Both the position numbers and the translations under genes were made by a program. Positions 1 to 8,113 of a stretch of DNA of 63,659 nt are shown here, in pieces (position 1 is the first letter of the stretch; each line of letters opens with the position of its first letter). The stretch is taken from positions 1 to 63,659 of the forward strand of contig NZ_CAJYVE010000052.1 in NCBI RefSeq assembly GCF_913777995.1, given 5' to 3'. The notes below the pieces were generated by a model. It ran no database searches. It saw only the letters and a list, made by a program, of their open reading frames with translations, and was not told where the DNA came from. This DNA comes from an uncultured Pseudomonas sp. (lineage in GTDB: Bacteria; Pseudomonadota; Gammaproteobacteria; Pseudomonadales; Pseudomonadaceae).

Positions 1-117
1 TCTTGACGACCATAGAGTGTTGGAACCACCTGATCCCATCCCGAACTCAGCAGTGAAACGACACATCGCCGATGGTAGTGTGGGGCTTCCCCATGTGAGA
101 GTAGGTCATCGTCAAGA
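1..117 (+). rRNA. rrf: 5S ribosomal RNA (5' end at or just outside the window)
   Basis: The sequence has the pseudomonad 5S pattern: the 5' arm tcttgacga pairs with the 3' arm tcgtcaaga near position 109-117, and the conserved core gatcccatcccgaactcag lies between. The first one or two bases of the mature RNA may lie before base 1. It is the last gene of an rRNA operon that enters from the left, and a strong intrinsic terminator follows at once. Confidence 0.95.
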
Positions 118-126
118 TTAAACACC

Positions 127-165
127 AAAACCCCTGACCGCAATGCGATCAGGGGTTTTGCTTTT
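127..165 (+). terminator. Intrinsic terminator of the rRNA operon
   Basis: An 11-bp perfect stem (aaaacccctga at 127-137 with tcaggggtttt at 149-159) is followed by a T-rich run (gcttttg). It sits 10 bases after the 5S gene, as expected for rRNA operon termination. Confidence 0.85.
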
Positions 166-189
166 GCGCGCGGAAAAACCTGTACAGCT

Positions 190-230
190 CGTGGCCCGGC
201 AGGCAGCGGCTTTTAGCCGCGAAGAGGCCG
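190..230. repeat. REP-type half palindrome
   Basis: The stretch contains ggcagcggcttttagccgcg, the same core as the larger REP-like elements found later in the window (7930, 17180, 25700). It lies between the rRNA terminator and the larger nested palindrome at 270-450. No coding signal is seen here. Confidence 0.55.
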
Positions 231-269
231 GTCATGCCAGCCAGTACCTGACCTAAACACAATACTGTT

Positions 270-450
270 CGGTTAAGCGCTTTGCGGCTTTTAGTGGGAG
301 CGAGCTTGCTCGCGAAAAGCTGGCTCAGCCGCTGAGCTTGCTGTGAACGTGACGCCGCCTTCGCGAGCAAGCTCGCTCCCACAGTCTGAACTGATCAGTA
401 TTGCGGCTAAAGCTCCCACCGGGCCATATGCCGCTTAAGCGAACAGTATT
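270..450. repeat. Nested inverted repeat element (copy A)
   Basis: Two inverted repeats are nested. The outer arms are aatactgttcggttaagcg (270-288) and its near complement ccgcttaagcgaacagtatt (431-450). The inner arms are a perfect 23-bp inverted repeat at 294-316 and 360-382, built around gcgagcttgctcgcgaa. The space between the inner arms contains tgtgaacgtgac, also found in the copy near 48.1 kb. It looks like a non-autonomous REP/BIME-type element and fills most of the gap between the rRNA operon and mksB. Confidence 0.75.
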
Positions 451-467
451 GGACCTAAACAGCGCGC

Positions 468-494
468 AAAAAAAGACCGCCACTTGGGCGGTCT
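468..494 (-). terminator. Intrinsic terminator of mksFEB
   Basis: Read on the minus strand, gaccgccc-aagt-ggcggtc forms a stem followed directly by seven T residues. It lies 18 bases past the mksB stop and closes the condensin operon. Confidence 0.85.
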
Positions 495-511
495 CCATAT
501 ACACCTGAAGA

Positions 512-3334
512 TCAGGCCATTTCTTCGCGTTCCACGTTCTGCTCGGCTTCTTCGCGACGGCGGATGTACTTCCAGTCCGCCTCGTCGATATAGATGCCAT
601 TCGGTCCGCTGCCGCCTTCCAGGTCGATGGCGACGTGCGCCGAAACCTGTGGCTTCACGCTGGCCAGGATCGGTACGAAGCCCAGTTGCTGGCTGGTCTC
701 CAGCAGCGCCGACTGGTTCTTCTCGTCGATGTCTGCCGCTTCGTCCAGGTAGTAGGGCAGGCGGATGCGGCTGGCCAGGTCACGGTCCATAAGGTGCAGC
801 AACAGGTACATGTTGGTCAGCGCCTTGATGGTCATGGTCGTGCCGTTGGACGCCGCACCGTCGATGTCGGTGTGGATGACCGGCTGGCCATTGACCTTGG
901 TGATCTCGAACGCCAGCTCGAACAGGTCCTTGAGGCCCAGCTGGTTATGGTTGGCGGCCACCAGGCGAGCCAGGTACTCCTTGGCCTCTTCGTTCTTGTG
1001 ATCCTGCTCGGCGCTCTGGGTCAGGTCGAAGACCGACAGGGTTTCGCCTTCCTCGTATTGCCCCGCACTGTGGATGATCTGGTCGATGTGCTTGAGCGCT
1101 TCCTTGTTGGGCGCCAGCACGATGCGGAAGCTCGCCAGGTTGGACACTTGCCGACGGTTGATCTCGCGGTTGAACAGCGCCAGCTGGTGTTCCAGGCTCT
1201 CGTAGTCGCTGCGAATGTTACGCAGGGTACGCGCGATGTCGGTCACTGCGGCACGTCGTGCCTTGCCCAGGGTCAGGGCTTCATCAGTGCGGTGTGCGTA
1301 GGCGTTGATCAGCAGTTGCAGGCGACGTTCCACATCCTCTTCACTGTCGAACTTGGCCACGCCCTTGAGGCGCACTTGGGCGTACAGCGCATCGATCTGC
1401 CCGTCACAGCGCAGCAGTGCCTGCCAGCTGTCCTGGTAGTCGTTGAGCAAGGGCAGCAGGTTGTCCATGGAGTCGTCGACCTCTTCCATGAACGGCGTGC
1501 CCATCGGCAAATCGGCCGGCAACAGCTGGCGACGGCGCAGGGCGTCATCCAGAGTGCGTTGCTTGGCTTCCAGATCGCCGATCTGCCGCGCCACCAGTTG
1601 CAGCTTGGCCGACAGTTGCTGGACGCGCTCGGTAAAGGCATCGCTGGAGCGCTTCAGGTCGTCCTGCGCGGCTTCCAGTTGCGCCAGTTCTTCGAGCTTG
1701 GCAGGTTCTTCGGCGCTCAGGGTCTGGCTGCGGCGGAAGTCCTCCAGCGCTTTCTGGGCGTCGAGTACCTGCTGATACAGCGCCTCGGTCTGGGTCTTGC
1801 TTGCGGTACGGTCGGCGGCTACCGACTGCTGGGTCTTGAGCTGCTTGAGCTCCTTCTCCAGGCGATCTTTCTGGTCACGCAGCGCAGCGCGGTCGGCCAG
1901 CGCTTGCAGGGCCGGTGGCTCGATGCTGGACAGGTTGATCGACAGGCCCGGCACCTCGAAGTGCTCGCCCTTGAAACCGTCGAGCACGGCTTCCAGCGAT
2001 TTCACCCATTTGTCTTCGTCGTCCAGGGTGATGCCCTGTTCGCCCAGCGGCAGGCTGAACAGCGCACCGTTGAACAGACGCATCAGGCGTTCGACATCCG
2101 GTTGCGAGAATTCCTCACGCAGGCGGGCATAGCTGTTGTTGTCGGCATGGTCGAGCTGCTGCTTCACCGATTTCAGGCGCTTTTCCAGATCCCGCACGCG
2201 TTCGTCGAGATCTTCGGCGCTGAACTGCCGCGATTGCGCCAGCGCACCGGCCAGCTCGTCATGGGCATCCTTGGCCGCCAGCAGTTGCTGCTCCAGGACC
2301 TTGGCGTCCTCGACCAGGGCGAAGCGGTTCTTGAGTACCGCCAGTTCGCCCAGCCAGCGCTGGATGCTGCTGATCTCTCGTTCCAGGCGCATCAGCTCCT
2401 GGGTGCTGTTGCGCTGATCGTTCTGCATCGCATCCTGTTGCGCACGGTAATGCTCGGCCTGGATGACCAGCTCTTCCTTGCGTGCGCTGGAGTAGTCCGA
2501 CCAGGTGCCCAGCAGCGAATCCAGCAGCGGCGACAGGCGATGCAGCTTGCCGCGCAGTACGTCACGCTGACGCACGCCGTTGGCCAGGGCTTCCACCAGC
2601 GGGCCGGCCTGCACCAGGGCGTTGTAGTCCTGCTCCATGCGCCGTACGTCGCGGAACGCCTCTTCGCAGGCGGCAATGTAGTCGACGCTGCCGGAACGCA
2701 GGCTGTGTTCGAAGGCATCGAGGAACAGCTGCTTGAGCTTGGCGGCGGTGATTTCGCGCATGTGCAGCAGGTTGATGAACAGCGCGCGGAAGGTCTTCAG
2801 GCTCTGCTCGCTGGTCGAGCGCAGCGGAATCAGGGTCAGGTCCAGCGGCACGGAGGTATGGCCGCCGACCAGCAGCCGCCGCAGTTCATCCGGCTTCAGC
2901 TCATAGGCTTTGAGGCCCTGGCTCTCCAGGTTGGCGAACAGCTCTTTCTGACGCAGGCAGGTGTCGTTCTTCTGGTAGTGGGCCAGGTCCAGTTGACCGG
3001 CGTAGGCGAAGAACTGGTGACCGAAGCCGCCCCCGGGGCCACGACCGACCACGCCAATGACATGCGGGCCATGGGGCAGGGCGACTTCCACCAGGATGTA
3101 GCTGGTGTCGGAGGCGAAGTAGAAACGCCGCGACTGTTCCAGGCTGTAGCGGCCGAAGCTCATGTCCGACATGCGTGCCAGGATCGGGAACTGCAAGGCA
3201 TTGATCGACGCACTCTTGCCCAGGTTGTTGGCGCCATACACCGACAGCGGGTGCTCCAGTGGGAACAGGCCGAGGCTGTAGCCGGCGGTATTGAGCAGCG
3301 CGAAACGGCGAATGCCGTAGCGTTCCTGGCTCAT
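512..3334 (-). CDS. mksB: MksB, SMC-like ATPase of the MksBEF condensin
   Basis: This 940-residue protein is the MukB-like SMC subunit of the alternative bacterial condensin, which acts in chromosome organisation and segregation. A Walker A-like GANNLGKS lies near residue 34. A long heptad-rich central region, about residues 220-740 and rich in Leu, Glu, Lys, Gln and Arg, has coiled-coil character. The Walker B segment YYLDEAADID lies near the C-terminus, preceded by a signature-like SNGTTMTIKAL. The length matches Pseudomonas MksB. It is the last gene of a three-gene operon, and its ATG overlaps the mksE stop by 4 bases. No mksG/jetD nuclease gene is nearby, so this looks like the housekeeping complex and not a plasmid-defence (Wadjet) one. 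A large antisense open frame over this gene is a high-GC artefact. Confidence 0.9.
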   Translation of the reverse strand: MSQERYGIRRFALLNTAGYSLGLFPLEHPLSVYGANNLGKSASINALQFPILARMSDMSFGRYSLEQSRRFYFASDTSYILVEVALPHGPHVIGVVGRGPGGGFGHQFFAYAGQLDLAHYQKNDTCLRQKELFANLESQGLKAYELKPDELRRLLVGGHTSVPLDLTLIPLRSTSEQSLKTFRALFINLLHMREITAAKLKQLFLDAFEHSLRSGSVDYIAACEEAFRDVRRMEQDYNALVQAGPLVEALANGVRQRDVLRGKLHRLSPLLDSLLGTWSDYSSARKEELVIQAEHYRAQQDAMQNDQRNSTQELMRLEREISSIQRWLGELAVLKNRFALVEDAKVLEQQLLAAKDAHDELAGALAQSRQFSAEDLDERVRDLEKRLKSVKQQLDHADNNSYARLREEFSQPDVERLMRLFNGALFSLPLGEQGITLDDEDKWVKSLEAVLDGFKGEHFEVPGLSINLSSIEPPALQALADRAALRDQKDRLEKELKQLKTQQSVAADRTASKTQTEALYQQVLDAQKALEDFRRSQTLSAEEPAKLEELAQLEAAQDDLKRSSDAFTERVQQLSAKLQLVARQIGDLEAKQRTLDDALRRRQLLPADLPMGTPFMEEVDDSMDNLLPLLNDYQDSWQALLRCDGQIDALYAQVRLKGVAKFDSEEDVERRLQLLINAYAHRTDEALTLGKARRAAVTDIARTLRNIRSDYESLEHQLALFNREINRRQVSNLASFRIVLAPNKEALKHIDQIIHSAGQYEEGETLSVFDLTQSAEQDHKNEEAKEYLARLVAANHNQLGLKDLFELAFEITKVNGQPVIHTDIDGAASNGTTMTIKALTNMYLLLHLMDRDLASRIRLPYYLDEAADIDEKNQSALLETSQQLGFVPILASVKPQVSAHVAIDLEGGSGPNGIYIDEADWKYIRRREEAEQNVEREEMA

Positions 3335-4038
3335 GCGTTCATCTCCTGTTGTTCTTCGGCGATGGCGCGGGCCAGGGCCTGCTCCTCGGTTTCACCTTCA
3401 GCGAATTCGCTCAGGTCCAGCGGGTCGTCGGTGTGCAGCAGTTTCTCGTCGCTGTCGTCGTCGACCAGTTCCGGCGTCGGCAATGGCAGGTCGCTGTGCA
3501 GCGTGGCGGCCAGGTCGCGGTCCTGCTGTACCGACAGGCACACATCGAGGAAGCGGTGCATCGGTGGCAGGAAGCGGTACACGCCCATTTCCTCGCTGGC
3601 GAAGCCGAGCTGAGTCATGCGGCGCATGATCTTCTCTTCAAGCTCTTCCTGGGTCTGCACTTCGGCCTGCAGGAACAGGTCGCGGTATTTGTCCAGCAGC
3701 GAGGGCAGCTCGTCACGGCCCAGGCTGCCGCCGTCGAGCACGTTCATCGGGTCACGACCCTGGTCGGCCAGGTGCTCCACCAGGATGAAGGTGAACAGCG
3801 CCAGGCGCTGCGCGGTCTTGTTGACCTGTGCGGCGGCCTGCTCCGGTACGAAGTAGTAGAAACCACGGGTGTCGCAGACCAGCTCGAAACCCAGCGCCTT
3901 GAACAGCGTGCGGTACTGGTCCTGGGCATTGGACAGCTGCGCGTAGAGTTCAGGGTCGCGGCGGCTGATGTGGTAGCCCTTGAACAGCTCACGAAAGATC
4001 GGAGCCAGTTGGGACATTTCGGACAGATCAAGATGCAT
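3331..4038 (-). CDS. mksE: MksE, condensin accessory subunit
   Basis: This 235-residue acidic protein fits the MukE-like winged-helix subunit that bridges the kleisin MksF and the SMC heads. The N-terminal part (MHLDLSEMSQLAPIFRELF) and the helix pattern fit the family, and the C-terminal 60 residues are very acidic (DDDSDEKL, EGETEEQ). Position is the main evidence: it lies between the kleisin and SMC genes, overlaps mksF by 11 bases and mksB by 4, so translation is probably coupled to give fixed stoichiometry. Confidence 0.85.
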   Translation of the reverse strand: MHLDLSEMSQLAPIFRELFKGYHISRRDPELYAQLSNAQDQYRTLFKALGFELVCDTRGFYYFVPEQAAAQVNKTAQRLALFTFILVEHLADQGRDPMNVLDGGSLGRDELPSLLDKYRDLFLQAEVQTQEELEEKIMRRMTQLGFASEEMGVYRFLPPMHRFLDVCLSVQQDRDLAATLHSDLPLPTPELVDDDSDEKLLHTDDPLDLSEFAEGETEEQALARAIAEEQQEMNA

Positions 4039-5305
4039 GGGTCACGCTCTCGGAATTCTCGGTAGGCTCGCCCTGGGCATTGAGCAGGGCAAAGGAGCGC
4101 AGGCTGACGCGATGCTCCCGGGTGAAATACTCGCGGCGCTCCAGGCGCTGGCGGGCAAAGCGTTTTTCGCGCGACAGACGCGAGAACCAGTACAGCAGTT
4201 CGTCGGTAGCCCCTTCGGGCTCCTGCTCCAGCAGCCAGGTCATCAGGTCGGGCATCGGCAGCGCGTCTTCGCAGCGGTCGAGCATTTCCTTGACCGTGCG
4301 AGGTGCGCGCGGGGCCTCGCCCTTGCGGGTGCCGCTGGCCTTGGGAAAACGTGCCGGCTTGGGTTCGAAACGCGCCAGGGCATACACATACGCCTCGACC
4401 TGGCTGGCACTGCCGAGGAAGGTGCTTTGCGGGCGGGTGAACAGCGGCATGGCCGCCTGCGGCACGGCGTCGATGCCCTTGCGGCGGATGGCCGCCAGGG
4501 CCAGTGCCGCCCCACGGGTCACGGCGTTGTGCCGACGCGCCTCTTCGCGCAGCGGCAGCAGCAGCTCGCGGGCGTGGCGCAGGGTCAGCTGGGCGCTGGT
4601 CTGCATTTCCAGGATGCGTGCGTGGGTGCGCAACAGCATGTCGTCATCGACCAGGTGTCCCAGGCGTTGCTGGTCGCTGAGCAGGCGCAGCAAGACCTTC
4701 TCGACCTTGCGCACGCCCTGCTCAAAGGCGCCGTCGGCGGCCACCAGCTGGATCATCGGCTCGACGTATTCATCCCAGGTCGCCAGCACTTCGGCATAGC
4801 GCTGGCGCAACGGAATCTGCCGGTCGCTGGTCTTGGCTCGTTCGGCCACGGCCACCAGTGCCTGCTCGTCGTTGCCAAGCTTCTTCAGTACGTCGCGAAC
4901 CCGCATGTCCAGCAGGCGCAACTGGCGGGCCAGGTCGTTGGCGTCGCGGATGTCGAAGGCATCCTGGATATGCCCGGCCAGTCGCTCCAGGTGGCGCAGG
5001 TAGGCTTCGATTTCCAGGCACAGGCCAAGCCGGTGCTCACGGCGCAGGTAGGACATGAAGTCGTGGATCTGCGCATTCAGCTCGAAGCGGTTGGGGCTCT
5101 TGGCCACCGGCACGAGGATGTCGAGGCGGATCCAGACGTCCAGCAGGTGGGTGATGTCTTGCGGGGTGCTTTCCTGTTGCTGGCTGGCCAGCTGCTGACG
5201 CAACTCGCTCAGGCTCAGGGTGCCCTGGTCGAAGTGCTCGCATAAAGGCTCCAGCAGCGACCAGTGTTCGGCCAGGGCGCGCAGGACTCGCTTGGGTTCG
5301 ATCAT
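4028..5305 (-). CDS. mksF: MksF, kleisin subunit of the MksBEF condensin
   Basis: This 425-residue, mostly helical protein is the kleisin that would close the MksB ring and bind MksE. I chose the ATG at 5305 (MIEPKRVLRALAEHW); an in-frame extension to 5362 exists but has no better start signal. No catalytic motif is expected. It is first in the operon mksF-mksE-mksB, the order found in pseudomonads, and is divergent from holD with about 190 bases between, which must hold both promoters. Identification rests on length, helical character and gene order. Confidence 0.82.
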   Translation of the reverse strand: MIEPKRVLRALAEHWSLLEPLCEHFDQGTLSLSELRQQLASQQQESTPQDITHLLDVWIRLDILVPVAKSPNRFELNAQIHDFMSYLRREHRLGLCLEIEAYLRHLERLAGHIQDAFDIRDANDLARQLRLLDMRVRDVLKKLGNDEQALVAVAERAKTSDRQIPLRQRYAEVLATWDEYVEPMIQLVAADGAFEQGVRKVEKVLLRLLSDQQRLGHLVDDDMLLRTHARILEMQTSAQLTLRHARELLLPLREEARRHNAVTRGAALALAAIRRKGIDAVPQAAMPLFTRPQSTFLGSASQVEAYVYALARFEPKPARFPKASGTRKGEAPRAPRTVKEMLDRCEDALPMPDLMTWLLEQEPEGATDELLYWFSRLSREKRFARQRLERREYFTREHRVSLRSFALLNAQGEPTENSESVTHAS

Positions 5306-5493
5306 GTAAAGCTCGACCGTTGGCAAATGAAAGGCAGCGATTGTACTGCATCGGCCTGGCAAGATTTCACTTCAAGGGTGCCGCGTTGAGCCTGATTTGC
5401 GTGGCGCTGCAACGCACGGATGAACGGTCGCCTGCACACCACTGGCAGTAAAGCCATGCACCCCCTAGAATTGCCCGCCTGACTTATCCACAA

Positions 5494-6306
5494 GTGGCCG
5501 ATGTTTTGCTGACCGAGTCCCGTCGCCGCGACTATCTGACCGCCATGCAGGTGGTCAGCTGGCTGCCACGCACCGAATTGCCTTTCGCCGCCCCCTCACG
5601 GCCGGAACTGCTGGCGGCCTTGCCCGAGCCGCAGCCCCAGATCGAGAGCGAGCCGCTGGTGCAGGCCCGTGTGCCTGTGCCCGGCGCGGCGCCGCAGGCC
5701 CGCCAGCCCGCCGAGCGGCCGCGCATCGAAGTGCCGCGCCCTTCGTCCAGCCCGGCCAGCAAGCCGCCTGTGGCCAACGACGACGCCGCAGAGCCACCAA
5801 CGGCTCCCAAGGCACCGGTGGTGCCACCGCCGCGCTTCGCCCTGCAACTGCTGCGCGCCGGGCGCTGCCTGGTGCTGGTCGAACTGGCCACCGGGCAGCC
5901 GTTCCAGAGCCGCGACCCTTCCTACCTGCTGCTCAAGGACATGCTGCGTGCCGCTGGCCTGCCGGACAGCCCGCAGATCATCGGCGAGCCGGTGCGCTGG
6001 CCGCTGCTGGTGCGCGGCCAGATGGACCAGGGACCGGAGGCGGCGCGGGACTTCGTGCAGGGCTTCGTGGCCGCGCGCCTGGAAGAGCAGCCCTGTGCCT
6101 GCCTGTGGCTGATCGGCTTGCCGGCGGTGCGTTTTGCCGGAGAAGTGGACGAAGGCGCCTATTATCGTGAATTGCAGGTCGATGGCCTGGGATCGGCCTG
6201 GGCGCTGCCGGGTCTGGAATTGTTGATGGACGAGCCGCGGCGCAAGGGCAACGTCTGGCAAGCCATGCGCCGTCTGATGGCGCGCTGGAACACGAACGAT
6301 GAGTGA
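5494..6306 (+). CDS. holD: Probable DNA polymerase III psi subunit (HolD), pseudomonad cryptic type
   Basis: This 270-residue protein has an N-terminal RRRDYLTAMQVVSWLPR close to the RRDWQLQQLGITQWSLRR pattern of E. coli psi, then a long Pro/Ala-rich linker (about residues 45-110) and a C-terminal globular part. It overlaps rimI by 8 bases; in E. coli holD is also followed by rimI. From memory, a highly diverged psi with a proline-rich linker was characterised in P. aeruginosa next to rimI. The start is a GTG at 5494; the ATG at 5545 would remove the first 17 residues, including most of the psi-like motif, so GTG is preferred. Psi would link chi to the clamp loader. Often annotated as hypothetical. 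Confidence 0.7.
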   Translation: MADVLLTESRRRDYLTAMQVVSWLPRTELPFAAPSRPELLAALPEPQPQIESEPLVQARVPVPGAAPQARQPAERPRIEVPRPSSSPASKPPVANDDAAEPPTAPKAPVVPPPRFALQLLRAGRCLVLVELATGQPFQSRDPSYLLLKDMLRAAGLPDSPQIIGEPVRWPLLVRGQMDQGPEAARDFVQGFVAARLEEQPCACLWLIGLPAVRFAGEVDEGAYYRELQVDGLGSAWALPGLELLMDEPRRKGNVWQAMRRLMARWNTNDE

Positions 6307-6751
6307 TGCGATCACCTTCCGCCGCATGACCGAGGCGGACCTGGATGCGGTGTTGAAAATCGAATACGCCGCCTTCAGCCACCCCTGGACCCGCGGCATC
6401 TTCCTCGATGCCCTGAAGTCCTATGAAGTGTGGCTGATGTTCGAGGGGGCACAGCAGGTCGGCCATGGGGTTATCCAGGTCATCATCGATGAGGCGCACC
6501 TGCTGAACATCACCGTCAAGCCGGAGAGTCAGGGCCGTGGCCTGGGCTACCGATTGCTCGACCACCTGATGAAGCGCGCCTTCGAACTCGATGCCCGTGA
6601 ATGCTTTCTGGAACTGCGTGACAGCAATCGCCCGGCTTATCGCCTGTACGAGCAGTACGGCTTCAACGAGATTGGCCGTCGGCGTGATTACTACCCGTCC
6701 GCCGACGGCCGCGAAGACGCCGTGGTCATGGCCTGTACGCTACTGGACTAG
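6299..6751 (+). CDS. rimI: Ribosomal protein bS18 N-terminal alanine acetyltransferase
   Basis: This 150-residue GNAT acetyltransferase uses acetyl-CoA to acetylate the N-terminal alanine of ribosomal protein S18. The acetyl-CoA loop QGRGLG sits around residue 80, preceded by the beta-strand HLLNITVKPE. A C-terminal YEQYGFNEIGRRRDYY is typical of RimI. The ATG overlaps the end of holD by 8 bases, indicating co-transcription and coupled translation. The stop codon abuts the stop of the convergent acidic gene with no spacer, so no terminator separates them. Confidence 0.92.
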   Translation: MSDAITFRRMTEADLDAVLKIEYAAFSHPWTRGIFLDALKSYEVWLMFEGAQQVGHGVIQVIIDEAHLLNITVKPESQGRGLGYRLLDHLMKRAFELDARECFLELRDSNRPAYRLYEQYGFNEIGRRRDYYPSADGREDAVVMACTLLD

Positions 6752-7156
6752 CTACTCGGGCTTGCCATCCAATGGGTCGAGGTGGGCCAGTTCTTCCTCG
6801 TCCAGCCCGTGACCGGCACCAATGTCAGCCTGGTCGGTCAGGCTCAGGTCCTTGTCCGCCGGGTGATCGGCACCGGCTTCCGAAGGTGACCGTGCGCCGT
6901 CCTGGCGGATCAGCACTTCCGGGTCCAGGTCATCCTCGGTAGGGTGGTGGTCCGGCGTGGAGGCTCCAGTCATACCCGCTTCGCGAACCCGGCGATCTGG
7001 CAGTTCATGCTCAAGTTCCCGCGCCGGCAGCTCGTCACCGATGCGTGCGGGGGACTCGTCGTCGAAGTCCAGTTCCTCCATCGAGCCCATGCGGTCCTGA
7101 GTGTCGTCGATGGGCTCTGGCTGCTGGGCGTCGAACGGTCTGCGTGGCTCGTTCAT
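6752..7156 (-). CDS. Acidic, probably disordered protein of unknown function
   Basis: This 134-residue protein is dominated by Asp, Glu, Pro and Arg (MNEPRRPFDAQQPEPIDDTQ at the start; EELAHLDPLDGKPE at the end). It has no membrane segment or catalytic motif. The ATG at 7156 is preceded by a good ribosome site (aagga, 8 bases upstream), which is why I reject the longer frame reaching 7249. Similar acidic proteins lie between rimI and carbonic anhydrase in other pseudomonads, as I recall; their function is not known to me. It is divergent from the carbonic anhydrase gene and convergent with rimI. Confidence 0.7.
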   Translation of the reverse strand: MNEPRRPFDAQQPEPIDDTQDRMGSMEELDFDDESPARIGDELPARELEHELPDRRVREAGMTGASTPDHHPTEDDLDPEVLIRQDGARSPSEAGADHPADKDLSLTDQADIGAGHGLDEEELAHLDPLDGKPE

Positions 7157-7288
7157 GGCACGATCCTTCTTTCTGAATGTGTAAGGGTGGACCGGCCTGG
7201 TCAGTGAAGATTCCTTCGAAGCGACGGCTGTCGTGACTTGGCAGGCCAATGGCCAGTCATACCTGTGACCAACTCTGAGGTGACCCCC

Positions 7289-7924
7289 GTGAAGGCATTA
7301 CAGGAACTGATCGACAACAACGCGCGCTGGGCAGAAGCCATCAAGCAGGAAGACCCGGACTTCTTCGCCAAGTTGGCGCGCCAGCAGACCCCTGAATATC
7401 TATGGATAGGTTGCTCGGATGCGCGGGTGCCGGCCAACGAGATCGTCGGCATGCTGCCGGGTGATCTGTTCGTGCACCGCAATGTGGCCAACGTGGTCCT
7501 GCACACCGACCTGAACTGCCTGTCGGTGATTCAGTACGCGGTCGATGTGCTCAAGGTGAAGCACATCCTGGTGACCGGCCACTACGGCTGCGGCGGCGTG
7601 CGTGCCTCCATGCAGGACCAGCAGTACGGCTTGATCGACGGCTGGCTGCGCACCATCCGTGACCTTTACTACGAGCATCGCGAAGCGTTGGCCAAGCTGC
7701 CCACCGAGGAAGCGCGGGTCGACCGTATGTGCGAGTTGAACGTGATCCAGCAGGTCGCCAACGTCAGCCACACCACCATCGTGCAGAACGCCTGGCACCG
7801 CGGCCAGAGCCTGTCGGTGCATGGCTGCATCTACGGCATCAAGGATGGTCGCTGGAAGAGCCTGGACACCACCATCAGTGGCCTGGACCAGTTGCCGCCG
7901 CAATACCGCCTGCGCCCGCTCTGA
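7289..7924 (+). CDS. can: Beta-class carbonic anhydrase
   Basis: This 211-residue enzyme interconverts CO2 and bicarbonate in the cytoplasm. The zinc ligands of the beta class are all present at the E. coli Can positions: Cys42 and Asp44 in GCSDAR, and His98 and Cys101 in HYGCG. The start is a GTG at 7289 with gagg 8 bases upstream; the frame is open back to 7238 but without a ribosome site. It is followed by a REP-type element that separates it from the chemoreceptor gene. Confidence 0.93.
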   Translation: MKALQELIDNNARWAEAIKQEDPDFFAKLARQQTPEYLWIGCSDARVPANEIVGMLPGDLFVHRNVANVVLHTDLNCLSVIQYAVDVLKVKHILVTGHYGCGGVRASMQDQQYGLIDGWLRTIRDLYYEHREALAKLPTEEARVDRMCELNVIQQVANVSHTTIVQNAWHRGQSLSVHGCIYGIKDGRWKSLDTTISGLDQLPPQYRLRPL

Positions 7925-7929
7925 GGGCG

Positions 7930-8100
7930 ACACCGTTCGGTTAAGCGGCATGGGGTCGGGCAGGAGCGGTTTTAGCCGCGAGAGCGCCAGGAAATTCACT
8001 GCATCTGTTGTGAACAGGCGGTCGCTTCGCGGCTGAAGCCGCTACCTACCCGGTCTGGCCGAACAATATTGGCGTTAGCCGCGAAAGCGCCACCGTCTGG
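7930..8100. repeat. REP/BIME-type composite palindrome (copy B)
   Basis: The element starts with ccgttcggttaagcggcat and carries gcggttttagccgcgagagc, the conserved core ttcactgcatctgttgtgaa and cttcgcggctgaagccgc, ending near ggccgaacaatattggcg. A further half-REP (ttagccgcgaaagcgcc) follows. Copies C (17180, opposite orientation) and D (25700) share the core and the flanking arms almost base for base. The element lies between convergent genes and may help to stop transcription. Confidence 0.8.
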
Positions 8101-8113
8101 CGGCTGAGGCTAT

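Noticed and set aside
635-3613. 992-residue open frame on the plus strand opposite mksB/mksE
   Set aside because: It is antisense to well-supported condensin genes, has biased composition (Gln, Val, Leu rich) typical of high-GC shadow frames, no ribosome site and no family resemblance.
512-5305. Wadjet (JetABCD/MksBEFG) plasmid-defence system
   Set aside because: The nuclease-like fourth gene (MksG/JetD) is absent and the surroundings are housekeeping genes, so the ordinary chromosomal condensin is the better call.
7930-8100. CRISPR array
   Set aside because: The repeats here and elsewhere are dispersed palindromes, not regularly spaced direct repeats with unique spacers. No cas genes are present.
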